A stretch of DNA of 64,000 nt. Source: Aristolochia californica (lineage: Eukaryota; Streptophyta; Magnoliopsida; Piperales; Aristolochiaceae). The notes under the pieces were generated by a model, which did not search any database, had not been told where the DNA came from, and saw only the letters and a program-made list of their open reading frames with translations. The position numbers and the translations under genes are program-made. Shown here piece by piece: positions 1 to 12,900 of this stretch; within the stretch, counting starts at the first letter, position 1; every line of letters begins with the position of its first letter. The stretch covers positions 19,469,276 through 19,533,275 of the forward strand of contig JARWKL010000006.1 of assembly GCA_029961685.1 (NCBI GenBank), written 5' to 3'.

Positions 1-3000
1 ATCCAAAAATTAGGGGGAGTGGAAAAAATTAAATTCTCAAGTGGTTCGATATTTACCAACCCACTGTTTGCCTATCCTTAAAAATCACAGATACTTTTTG
101 GAATTATCTCTCTCAGCATTTGTGCATTTCCATTTGGGATGTTCAAATTTTTCTTTTCAGGTCCAAACTTGTACTCTCCCTTTTTTCCACATACACAAAA
201 AAGATATAAGATCGCAACAAAACGAAAATTTTAGAGTTCATGTGTGCAAAAAGAAATTGAAAACTAAATAATAAATAGAGAATTATTTCAGGCACTAAAA
301 ATGAACCCCAAAATCCATGTTTCGGAAATTCCACTAGTACAACCCCCTAATAATAGCTTGGTGGAATTTTATAGGAAAGGTACTTCTTACTGATCCCAAC
401 TTGTTTTAAGTGCGGTGGATGTGCAAGCCACAAGCATGTTGAGGATGCAAAAGGCCTAATGATCCAAAAATTAGGGGGAGTAGAAAAAATTAAATTCTCA
501 AGTGGTTGGATATTTACCAATCCACTTTTTGCCTATCCTTAAAAATCATAGACACTTTTTGGAATTATCTCTCTCAGCATTTGTGCATTTCCATTTGGGA
601 AGTTCAAATTATTTTTTTCAGGTCCAAACTTGTACTCTCCCATTTTTCCTCGTAAACAAAAAAGATATAAGATTGCAACAAAACGAAAATTTCAGAGTTC
701 ATGTTTGCAAAAAAAATTTGAAAACTATATAATAAATAGAGAATTATTTCACGCACTAAAAATGAACCTCAAAATCCATGTTTGGGAAATTCCACTAGTA
801 CAACCCCCTAATAATAGCTTGGTGGAATTTTATTGGAAAGGGACTTCTAACTGATCCCAACGTGCTTTAAGTGTGGTGGATGTGCATGCCACAAGCATGT
901 TGAGGATGCAAGTGGCCTAATGATCCAAAAATTAGGGGGAGTAGAAAAAATTAAATTCTCAAGTGGTTCGACATTTACCAACCCACTTTTTGCCTATCCT
1001 TAAAAATCACAAATACTTTTAGGAATAATCTCTCTCAGCATTTGTGCATTTCTATTTGGGATGTTCAAATTTTTTTTTTTCGGGTCCAAACTTGTGCTCT
1101 CTCCCATTTTTCCACGTAAACAAAAAAGATATAAGATCGCAACAAAACAAAAATTTTAGAGTTCATGTGTGCAAAAAAAATTCGAAAACTATAGAGAATT
1201 ATTTCAGGCACTAAAAATGAACCCCAAAATCCATGTTTGGGAAATTCCACTAGTACAACCCCCTAATAATAGCTTGGTGGAATTTTATAGGAAAGGGACT
1301 TCTAACTGATCCCAACGTGCTTTAAGTGTGGTGGATGTGCATGCCACAAGCATGTTGAGGATGCAAGTGGCCTAATGATCCAAAAATTAGGGGGAGTAGA
1401 AAAAATTAAATTCTCAAGTGGTTCGACATTTACCAACCCACTTTTTGCCTATCCTTAAAAATCACAGATATTTTTTGGAATTATCTCTCTCAGCATTTGT
1501 GCATTTCCATTTGGGATGTTCAAATTTTTTTTTTCAGGTCCAAACTTGTACTCTCCCTTTTTTCTTTGTAAACAAAAAAGATAAAAGATCGCAACAAAAC
1601 AAAAATTTTAGAGTTCAGGTGTGCTTAAAAAATTTGAAAACTATATAATAAATAGAGAATTATTTCAGGAACTAAAAATGAACCCCAAAATCCTTGTTTG
1701 GGAAATTCCACTAGTACAACCCCCTAATAACAGCTTGGTGGAATTTTAAAGGGGAGGGACTTCAAGCTGATCCCAACATGCTTTAAGTCTGGTGGATGTG
1801 CATGTCAGAAGCATGTTGTGGATGCAAGTGGCCTAATGATCCAAAAATTAGGGGGAGTAGAAAAAAATAAATTCTCAAGTGGTTGGATATTTACCAATCC
1901 ACTTTTTGCCTATCCTTAAAAATCACAGATACTTTTTGGAATTACCTTTCTCAGCAATAGTGCATTTCCATTTGGGATGTTCAATTTTTTTTTTCAGGTC
2001 CAATCTTGTACTCTCCCATTTTTCCTCGTAAACAAAAAAGATATAAGATCACAACAAAATGAAAATTTTAGAGTTCATGTGTGCCAAAAAAATTTGAAAA
2101 CAATATAATAAATGGAGAATTATTTCAGGCACTAAAAATTAACCGCAAAATCCATGTTTGAGAAATTCCACTAGTACAACCCCCTAATAATAGCTTGGTG
2201 GAATTTTAAAGGAAAGGGACTTCTAACTGATCCCAACATGCTTTAAGTGAGGTGGATGTGCATGCCACTAGCATGTTGAGGATGCAAGTGGCCTAATGAT
2301 CCAAAAATTAGGGGGAGTAGAAAAAATTAAATTCTCAAGTGGTTGGATATTTACCAGCCCACTTTTTGCCCATCCTTAAAAATCACAGATACTTGTTGCA
2401 ATTGTCTCTCTCAGCGTTTGTGCATTTCCATTTGGGATGTTCAAATTTTTTTTTTTCAGGTCCAAACTTGTACTCTCCCATTTTTCCACGTAAACAAAAA
2501 AGAAATTAGATCGCAACAAAACGAAAATTTTTGAGTTCATGTGTACAAAAAAAAAATTGAAAACTATACAATAAATAGAGAATTATTTCAGGCACTAAAA
2601 ATGAAACCAAAAATCCATATTTGGGAAATTCCACTAGTACAACCCCCTAATAATAGCTTGGTGGAATTTTAAAGGGGAGGGGCTTAAACTGATCCCAACA
2701 TGCTTTAAGTGTGGTGGATGTGCATGTCAGAAGCATGTTGAGGATGCAAGTGGCCTAATGATCCAAAAATTAGGGGGAGTAGAAAAAATTAAATTCTCAA
2801 GTGGTTGGATATTTACCAATCCACTTTTTGCCTATCCTTAAAAATCATAGATACTTTTTGGAATTATCTTTCCCAGCATTTGTGCATTTCCGTTTGGGAT
2901 GTTCAATTTTTTTTTTCCAGGTCCAAACTTGTACTCTCCCATTTTTCCTCGTAAACAAAAAAGATATAAGATCGCAACAAAAAAAAAATTTTAGAGTTCA

Positions 3001-4142
3001 TGTGTGCAAAAAAAATTTTAAAACTATATAATAAATTGGGAATTATTTTAGGCACTAAAAATGAACCCCAAAATCCATGTTTGAGAAATTCCACTAATAC
3101 AACCCCCTAATTATAGCGTGGAATTTTATAGGAAAGGGACTTCTAACTGATCCCAACATGCTTTAAGTGAGGTGGATGTGCATGCCACAAGCATGTTGAG
3201 GATGCAAGTGGCCTAATGATCTAAAAATTAGGGGGAGTAGAAAAAGTTAAATTCTCAAGTTGTTGGATATTTACCAACCCACTTTTTGCCTATCCTTAAA
3301 AATCAGAGATACTTTTTTGAATTATCTCTCTCAGCATTTGTGCATTTCCATTTGGGAAGTTCAAATATTTTTTTTTCAGGTCCAAACTTGTACTCTCCCT
3401 TTTTTCCTTGTAAACAAAAAAGATAAAAGATCGCAACAAAACGAAAATTTTTGAGTTCAGGTGTGCTTAAAAAATTTGAAAACTATATAATAAATAGAGA
3501 ATTATTTCAGGCACTAAAAATGAACCCCAAAACCCAAGTTTTGGAAATTCCACTAGTACAACCCCCTAAAAATAGTTTGGCGGAATTTTATAGGAAAGGG
3601 ACATCTAGCTGATCCCAACATGCTTTAAGTGTGGTGGATGTGCATGCCACAAGCGTGTTGAGGATGCAAGTAGGCTAATGATCCAAAAATTAGGGGGACT
3701 AGAAATAATTAAATTCTCAAGTGGTTGGATATTTACCAACCCACTTTTTGCCTATCCTTAAATATCACAGATACCTTTTGGAATTATCTCTCTCAGCTTT
3801 TGTGCATTTCCATTTGGGATGTCAAAATTTTTGTTTTTCAGGTCCGAACTTGTTCTCGCCCATTTTTCCTCGTAAACAAAAAAGAAATAAGATCGCAACA
3901 AAACTAAAAATTTTGGAGTTCATGTGTGCAAAAAAAAATTGAAAACTATATAATCAATTGAAAATTATTTCAGGCACTAAAAATGAACCCCAAAATCCAT
4001 GTTTGGGAAATTCCAATAGAACAACCCCCTAATACTAGCTTGGTGGAATTTTATAGGAAAGGGACTTCTAACTGATCCCAACTTGCTTTAAGTGTGGTGG
4101 ATGTGCATGCCACAAGCATGTTAAAGATGCAAGTGGCCTAAT

Positions 4143-5961
4143 GATCCCAAAATTAGGGGGAGTAGAAAAAATTATATTCTGAAGTGGTAGGATATTTACC
4201 AACCCACTTTTTGCCTATCCTTAAAAATCACAGATACTTTTTGGAATTATCTCGCTCAGCATTTGTGCATTTCCATTTGGGTTGTTCAAATTTTTTTTTT
4301 CAGGTCCGAACTTGTTCTCTCCTATTTTTCCTCGTAAACAAAACTGATATAAGATCGCAACAAAACAAAAATTTTAGAGTTCATGTGTGCAAAAAAAATT
4401 TGAAAACTATATAATAAATAGAGAATTATTTCAGGCACTAAAAATGAACCCCAAAGTCCATGTTTGGGAAATTCCACTAGTACAACCCCCTAATTATAGC
4501 TTGGTGGAATTGTAGAGGAAAGGGACTTCTAACTGATCCCAACGTGCTTTAAGTGTGGTGGATGTGCATGCCACAAGTATGTTGAGGATGCAAGTGGCCT
4601 AATGATCAAAAATTTAGGAGGACTAGAAAAAATTAAATTCTTAAGTGGTTGGATATTTACCAACCCACTTTTTGCTATCTTTAAAAATCATAGATACTTT
4701 TTGCAGTTACCTCTCTCTGCATTTGGGCGGATGTTAATATTTTTTTTTCAGGTCCAAACTTGAACTCTCCCATTTTTCCTCGTAAACAAAAAAGATAAAA
4801 GATCGCAAAAAAACGAAAATTTTAGTGTTCCTGTGGGCAAAAAAATTTTGAAAACTATATAATAAATAGAGAATTATTTCAGGCACTAAAAATGAACCCC
4901 AACATCCAAGTTTGGGAAGTTCCACTAATACAACCCCTTAATAATAGCTTGGAGGAATTTTATAGGAATGGGACTTCTAACTGATCCCAACATGCTTTAA
5001 GTGTGGTTGATGTGCATGCCACAAGCATGTTGAGGATGCAAGTGGCCTAATGATCCCAAAATTAGGGGGATTAGAAAAAATTAAATTCTCAAGTGGCTTG
5101 ATATTTGCCAACCCACTTTTTGCCTATCCTTAAAAATCACAGATACTTTTTGGAATTATCTCGCTCAGCATTTGTGCATTTCCATTTGGGTTGTTCAAAT
5201 TTTTTTTTTCAGGTCCGAACTTGTTCTCTCCTATTTTTCCTCGTAAACAAAACAGATATAAGATCGCAACAAAACAAAAATTTTAGAGTTCATGTGTGCA
5301 AAAAAAATTTGAAAACTATATAATAAATAGAGAATTATTTGAGGCACTAAAAATGAACCCCAAAGTCCATGTTTGGGAAATTCCACTAGTACAACCCCTT
5401 AATTATAGCTTGGTGGAATTGTAGAGGAAAGGGACTTCTAACTGATCCCAACGTGCTTTAAGTGTGGTGGATGTGCATGCCACAAGTATGTTGAGGATGC
5501 AAGTGGCCTAATGATCAAAAATTTAGGAGGACTAGAAAAAATTAAATTCTTAAGTGGTTGGATATTTACCAACCCACTTTTTGCCTATGTTTAAAAATCA
5601 TAGATACTTTTTGCAGTTACCTCTCTCAGCATTTGGTCGGATGTCAAAATTTTTTTTATAGGTCCAAACTTGAACTCTCCCATTTTTCCTCGTAAACAAA
5701 AAAGATAAAAGATCGCAAAAAAACGAAAATTTTAGAGTTCCTGTGGGCAAAAAAATTTTGAAAACTATATAATAAATAGAGAATTATTTCAGGCACTAAA
5801 AATGAACCCCAACATCCAAGTTTGGGAAGTTCCACTAATACAACCCCTTAATAATAGCTTGGAGGAATTTTATAGGAATGGGACTTCTAACTGATCCCAA
5901 CATGCTTTAAGTGTGGTTGATGTGCATGCCACAAGCATGTTGAGGATGCAAGTGGCCTAAT
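4143..5961 (+). repeat. Dimeric duplication within the left arm (2 x ~909 bp)
   Basis: Two consecutive two-monomer blocks are near-identical. The variant box GATCCCAAAATTAGGGGG recurs at 4143, 5052 and 5962, and the variant GATCAAAAATTTAGGAGG recurs at 4604 and 5513, both about 909 bp apart. Shared private variants include CTCGCTCAGC, GTTGTTCAAA, a shortened CATTTGG(G/T)CGGATGT segment and CAACATCCAAGTTTGGGAAG. This is a local unequal-crossover style duplication in an otherwise diverged arm. Confidence 0.85.
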
Positions 5962-6884
5962 GATCCCAAAATTAGGGGGATTAGAAAAAATTAAATTCTC
6001 AGGTGGCTTGATATTTGCCAACCCACTTTTTGCCTATCCTTAAAAATCACAGATACTTTTTGGAACTGTCTCTCTCAGCATTTGTGCATTTCCATTTGGG
6101 ATGTTCAAATCTTTTTTTTTTCAGGTCCAAACTTGTTCTCTCCCATTTTTCCACCTAAACAAAAAAGATATAAGATCGCAACAAAACGACAATTTTAGAG
6201 TTCATGTGTGCAAAAAAATTTTGAAAACTATATAATAAATAGAGAATTATTTCAGGCACTAAAAATGAACCCCAAAATCCATGTTTGGGAAATTTCACTA
6301 GTACAACCCCTAACCATAGCTTGGTGGAATTTTATAGGAAAGGGACTTCTAACTGATCCCAACATGGTTTAAGTGTGGTGGATGTGCATCCCAGAAGCAT
6401 GTTAAGGATGCAAGTGGCCTAATGATCCAAAAATTGGGGGGAGTAGAAAAAATTAAATCCTCAAGTGGTTGGATATTTACCAACTCACTTTTTGCCTATA
6501 CTTAAAAATCACCGATACTTTTTGTTATTATCTCTCTCAGCATTTGTCCGGAAGTTCAAATTCTTTTTTTCAGGTCCAAACTTGTACTCTCCCATTTTTC
6601 CTCATAAACAAAAATAATACAAGATCGCAACAAAACGAAAATTTTAGAGTTCATGTGTGCAAAAAAAATTGAAAACTATATAATAAATAGAGAATTATTT
6701 CAGGCACTAAAAATGAACCCCAAAATCCATGTTTGGGAAATTCCACTAGTACAACACCCTAATAATAGCTTGGTGGAATTTTATAGGAAAGGGACTTCTA
6801 AGTGATCCCAACATGCTTTAAGTGTGGTGGATGTGCATGTCACAAGCATGTTGAAGATGCAAGTGGCCTCATGATCCAAAATTA

Positions 6885-6909
6885 GGGGGGGGGGGGGGGG
6901 GGGGGGGGG
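6885..6909 (+). repeat. G25 homopolymer in the monomer G-box
   Basis: Twenty-five consecutive G occupy the site where other monomers carry five or six G (ATTAGGGGGAG). It is either a microsatellite-like expansion or a sequencing/consensus artefact. It is followed by TCGAAAAAATT rather than AGTAGAAAAAATT. Confidence 0.95.
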
Positions 6910-9900
6910 TCGAAAAAATTAAATTCTCAAGTGGTTGGATATTTACCAACCCACTTTTTGCCTATCCTTAAAAGTCACAAATACTTTTTGGAATTATCTC
7001 TCTCAGCATTTGTGCATTTCCATTTGGGATGTACAAATTTTTTTTCCAGGTCCAAACTTGTACGCTCCCATTTTTCCACGTAAACAAAAAAGATAAAAGA
7101 TCGCAAAAAAAGGAAAATTTTAAAGTTCATGTGTGCAAAAAAATTTGAAAACTATATAAGAAATAGAGAATTATTTCAGGCACTAAAAATGAACCCCAAA
7201 ATCCATGTTTGGAAAATTCCACTAGTACAACCCCCTAATAATAGCTTGGTGGAATTTTAAAGGGGATGGACTTCTAACTGATCCCAACATGCTTTAAGTG
7301 TGGTGGATGTTCATGTCAGAAGCATGTTGAGGATGCAAGTGGCCTAATGATCCAAAAATTAGGGGGAGAAGAAAAAATTAAATTCTCAAGTGGTTGGATA
7401 TTTTCCAATCCACGTTTTGCCTATCCTTAAAAATCACTGATACTTTTTGGAATTATCTTTCTCAGCATTTGTGCATTTCCATTTGGGATGTTCAATTTTT
7501 TTATTCTAGGTCCAATCTCGTACTCTCCAATTTTTCCTCGTAAACAAAAAAGATATAAGATCGCAACAAAACGAAAATGTTAGAGTTCATGTGTGCAAAA
7601 GAAATTTGAAAACTATATAATAAATGGAGAATTAATTCAGGCACTAAAAATGAACCCCAAAATCCATGTCTGAGAAATTCCACTAGTACAACCCCCTAAT
7701 AATAGCTTGGTGGAATTTTATAGGAAAGGGACTTCTAACTGATCCCAACATGCTTTAAGTGAGGTGGATGTGCATGCCACAAGCATGTTGAGGATGCAAG
7801 TGGCCTAATGATCCAAAAATTAGGGGGAGTAGAAAAAATTAATTCTCAAGTGGTTGGATATTTACCAACCCACTTTTTGCCTACCATTAAAAATCACAGA
7901 TACTTTTTGGAATTATCTCTCTCAGCATTTGTGTATTTCCGTTTGGGAGGTTCAATTTTTTTTTTTTCAGGTCCGAACTTGTACTCTCCCATTTTTCCTA
8001 ATAAAGAAAAAAGAAATAAGATCGCAACAAAACGAAAATTTTAAAGTTCATGTGTCCAAATTTTTTTTGAAAACTATATAATATATGGAGAATTATTTCA
8101 GGCACTAAAAATGAACCCCAAAATCGATGTTTGGGAAATTCCAATAGTACAAACCCCTAATACTAGCTTGGTGGAATTTTAAAGGGGAGGGACTTATAAT
8201 TGATCCCAACATGCTTTAAGTGTGGTGGATGTGCATGTCAGAAGCATGTTGAGGATGCAAGTGGCCTAATGATCCAAAAATTAGGGGGAGTAGAAAAAAT
8301 TAAATTCTCAAGTGGTTGGATATTTACAAATCCACTTTTTGCCTTTCCTTAAAAATCATAGATACTTTTTGGAATTATCTTTCTCAGCATTTGTGTATTT
8401 CCATTAGGGATGTTCAATTTTTTTTTCCAGGTCCAATCTTGTACTCTCCCATTTTTTGTCGTAAAAAAAAAAGATATAAGATCGCAACAAAACAAAAATT
8501 TTAGAGTTCATGTCTGTAAAAAAAAATTGAAAACTATATAATAAATGGAGAATTATTTCAGGCACTAAAAATGAAACCCAAAGTCCATGTTTGAGAACTT
8601 CCACTAGTACAACCCCCTAATAATAGCTTGGTGGAATTTTATAAGAAAGGGACTTCTAACTGATCCCAACATGTTTTAAATGTGGTGGATGTGCAAGCCA
8701 GAACCATGTTGAGGATGCAAGTGGCCTAATGATCCAAAAATAGGGGGGAATAGAAAAAATTAAATCCTCAAGTGGTTGGATATTTACCAACCCACTTTTT
8801 GCCTATACTTAAAAATCACTGATACTTTTTGGAATTATCTCTCTCAGCATTTGTGCGGAAGTTCAAATTTTTTTTTTCAGGTCCAAACTTGTACTCTCTC
8901 ATTTTTCCTCGTAAACAAAAAAGATATAAGATCGCAAGAAAACGAAAATTTTAGAGTTCATGTGTGCAAAAAAATTTGAAAACTATATGATAAATAGAGA
9001 AGTATTTCAGGCACTAAAAATGAACCCCATATTCCATGTATGGGAAATTCCACAAGTAAAACCCCCTAATAATAGCTTGGTGGAATTTTATCGGAAAGGG
9101 ACTTCTAAGTGATCCCAACTTGCTTTTAGTGTGGTGGATGTGCATATCTGAAGCATGTTGAGGATACAAGTGGCCTAATGATCCAAAAATTAGGGGGAGT
9201 AGAAAAAATTAAATTCTCAAGTGGTTGGATATTTACCAATCCACTTTTTGCCTATCCTTAAAAATCACAGATACTTTTTGGAATTATCACTCTCAGCATT
9301 TGTGCATTTCCATTTGGGATGTTCAATTTTTTTTTTCCGATCCAAACTTGTACTCTCCCATTTTTACTCGTAAACAAAAAAGATATCAGATTGCAACAAA
9401 ATGAAAATTTTAGAGTTCATGTGTGCAAAAAATTTTTGAAAACTATATAATAAATAGAGAATTATTTCAAGCACTAAAAATGAACCCCAAAATCCATGTT
9501 CTGGAAATTCCACTAGTACAACCCCCTAATAATAGCTTGGTGGAATTTTATAGGAATGGGACTTCTAACTGATCCCAACATGTGTTAAGTGTGGTGGATG
9601 TGCAAGCCACAAGCATGTTGAGGATGCAAGTGGCCTAATATCCAAAAATTAGGGGGAGTAGAACAAATTAAATCCTCAAGTGGTTGAATATTTACCATCC
9701 CACTTTTTGCCTAACCTTAAAAATCACATATACTTTTTGGAATTATCTCTCTCAGCTTTTGTGCATTTCAATTTGGGATGTTCAAATTTTTTTTTCAGGT
9801 CCAAACTTGTACTCTCCCATTTTTCCTCATAAACAAAAAAGAATAAGATCGCAACAAAACAAAAATTTTAGAGTTCATGTGTGTAAAACAAAATTGAAAA

Positions 9901-12900
9901 CTATATAATAAATCAAGAATTATTTCCGGCGCTAAAAATGAACCCCAAAATCCATGTTTGGGAAATTCGACTAGTACAATCCCCTAATAATAGGTTGGTG
10001 GAATTTTAAAGGAAAGGTACTTCTAACTGATCCCAACTTGCTTTAAGTGTGGTGGATGTGCATGCCACAAGCATGTCGAGGATGCAAGTGGCCTATTGAT
10101 CCAAAAATTAGGGGGAGTAGAAAAAATTAAATTCTCAAGTGGTTGGATATTTACCAATCCAATTTTTGCCTATCCTTAAAAATCCTAGAGACATTTTGGA
10201 ATTATCTCTCTCAGCATTTGTGCACTTGCATTTGGGATGTTCAAATTTTTTTTTTCAGGTCCAAACTTGTTCTCTCCCATTTTTCCTCGTAAACAAAAAA
10301 GATATAAGATCGCAACAAAACGAAAATTTTAGAGTTCATGTGTGCAAAAAAAAAATTGAAAACTATATAATAAATAGAGAATTATTTCATGAACTAAAAA
10401 TGAACCCCAAAACCCATGTTTGGGAAATTCCACTAGTACAACCCCCTAATAATAGCTTGGTGGAATTTTATAGGAAAGGGACTTCTAACTGATCCCAACG
10501 TGCTTTAAGTGTTGTTCATGTGCATGCCACAAGAATGTTGAGGATGCAAGTGGCCTAATGATCCAAAAATTAGGGGGTGTAGAAAAAATTAAATCCTCAA
10601 GTGGTTGGATATTTACCAACCCACTTTTTGCCAATCCTTAAAAATCATAGATACTTTTTGGAATTATCTCTCTCAGCATTTGTGCATTTCCATTTGGGAT
10701 GTTCAAATTTTTTTTTTTCTGGTCCAAACTTGTACTCTCCCATTTTTCCTCGTAAACAAAAAAGATATCAGATCGCAACAAAACGAAAATTTTAGAGTTC
10801 ATGTGTGCAAAAAAAATTTGAAAACTATATAATAAATGGAGAATTATTTCAGGCACTAAAACTAAACCACAAAATCCATGTTTGAGAAATTCCACTAGTA
10901 CAACCCCCAAATAATAGCTTGGAGGAATTTTAAAGGAAAGGGACTTCTAACTGATCCCAACATGCTTTAAGTGAGGTGGATGTGCATGCCACAAGCATGC
11001 TGAGGATGCAAGTGGCCTAATGATCCAAAAATTAGGGGGAGTAGAAAAAATTAAATTCTCAAGTGGTTGGATATTTACCAGCCCACTTTTTGCCTATCCT
11101 TAAAAATAACATATACTTGTTGCTATTATCTCTCTCAGCGTTTGTGCATTTCCGTTTGGGATGTTCAAATTTTTTTTTTCAGGTCCAAACTAGTACTCTC
11201 CCATTTTTCCAAGTAAACAAAAAAGAAATAAGATCGCAACAAAACGAAAATTTTTGAGTTCATGTGTACAAAAAAAAATTGAAAACTATATAATAAATAG
11301 AGAATTATTTCCGGCACTAAAAATGAACCCAAAAATCCATGCTTGGGAAATTCCACTAGTACAACCCCCTAATAATAGCTTTGAGGAATTTTAAAGGGGA
11401 GGGACTTCTAACTGATCCTAACATGCTTTAAGTGTGGTGGATGTGCATGTCAGAAGCATGTTGAGGATGCAAGTGGCCTAATGATCCAAAAATTAGGGGG
11501 ACTAGAAAAACTTAAATTCTCAAGTGGTTTGATATTTACCAATCCACTTTTTGCCTATCCTTAAAAATCACAAATACTTTTCGGAATTTTCTTTCTCAGC
11601 ATTTGTGCAGTTCTATTTGGGATGTACAATTTTTTTTTCCAGGTCCAAACTTGTACTCTCCCACTTTTGCTCGTAAACAAAATAGATATAAGATCGCAAC
11701 AAAACAAAAAATTTAGAGTTCATGTGTGCAAAATAAATTTGAAAACTATATAATAAATTGGGAATTATTTTAGGCACTAAAAATGAACCCCAAAATCCAT
11801 GTCTGAGAAATTCCACAAGTACAACCCCCTAATTATAGCTTGGTGGAATTTTATAGGAAAGGGAATTCTAACTGATCCCAACATGCTTTAAGTGAGGTGG
11901 ATGTGCATGCCACAAGCATGTTGAGGATGCAAGTGGCCTAATGATCTAAACATTAGGGGGAGTAGAAAAAATTAAATTCTCAAGTGGTTGGATATTTACC
12001 AACCCACTTTTTGCCTATCCTTAAAAATCACAGATACTTTTTTGAATTATCTCTCTCAGCATTTGTGCATTTCCATTGGGGATGTTCAATTTTTTTTTTC
12101 AGGTCCAAACTTGTACTCTCCCTTTTTTCCTCGTATACAAAAAAGATAAAAGATCGCAATAAAACAAAAATTTTAGATTTCATGTGTGCAAAAAAAATTA
12201 GAAAACTATATAATAAATGGAGAATTATTTCAGGCAGTACAAATGAACCCCAAAATCCATGTCTCGTAAATTCCACTAGTACAACCCCCTAATAATAACT
12301 TGGTGAAATTTTGTACGAAAGGGACTTCTAACTGATCCCAACATGCTTTAAGTGTGGTGGATGTGCATGCCACAAGCATGTTGAGGATGCAAGTGGCCAA
12401 ATGATCCAAAAATTAGGGGGAGTAGAAAAAATTAAATTCTCAAGTGGTTGGATATTTACCAACCCACTTTTTGCCTTCCCTTAAAAATCACAGATACTTT
12501 TATGAATTATCTCTCTCAGCATTTGTGCATTTCCATATGGAATATACAAATTTATTTTTTTTCAGGTCCAAACTTGTACTCTGCCATTTTTCCTCGTAAA
12601 CAAAAAAAATATAAGATCGCAACAAAACGAAAATTTTAGAGTTCAGGTGTGCTTAAATATTTTTAAAACTATATAATAAATAGAGAATTATTTTAGGCAC
12701 TAAAAATGAACCCCAAAATCCATGTTTGGGAAATTCCACTAGTACAACCCTCTAAAAATAGCTTGGTGGAATTTTATAGGAAAGGGACTTCTAACTGATC
12801 CCAACATGCTTTAAGTGTGGTGGATGTGCATGTCACAAGCATGTTGAGGATGCAAGTGGCCTAATGATCCAAAAATTAGGGGGAGTAGAAAAATCAAATT

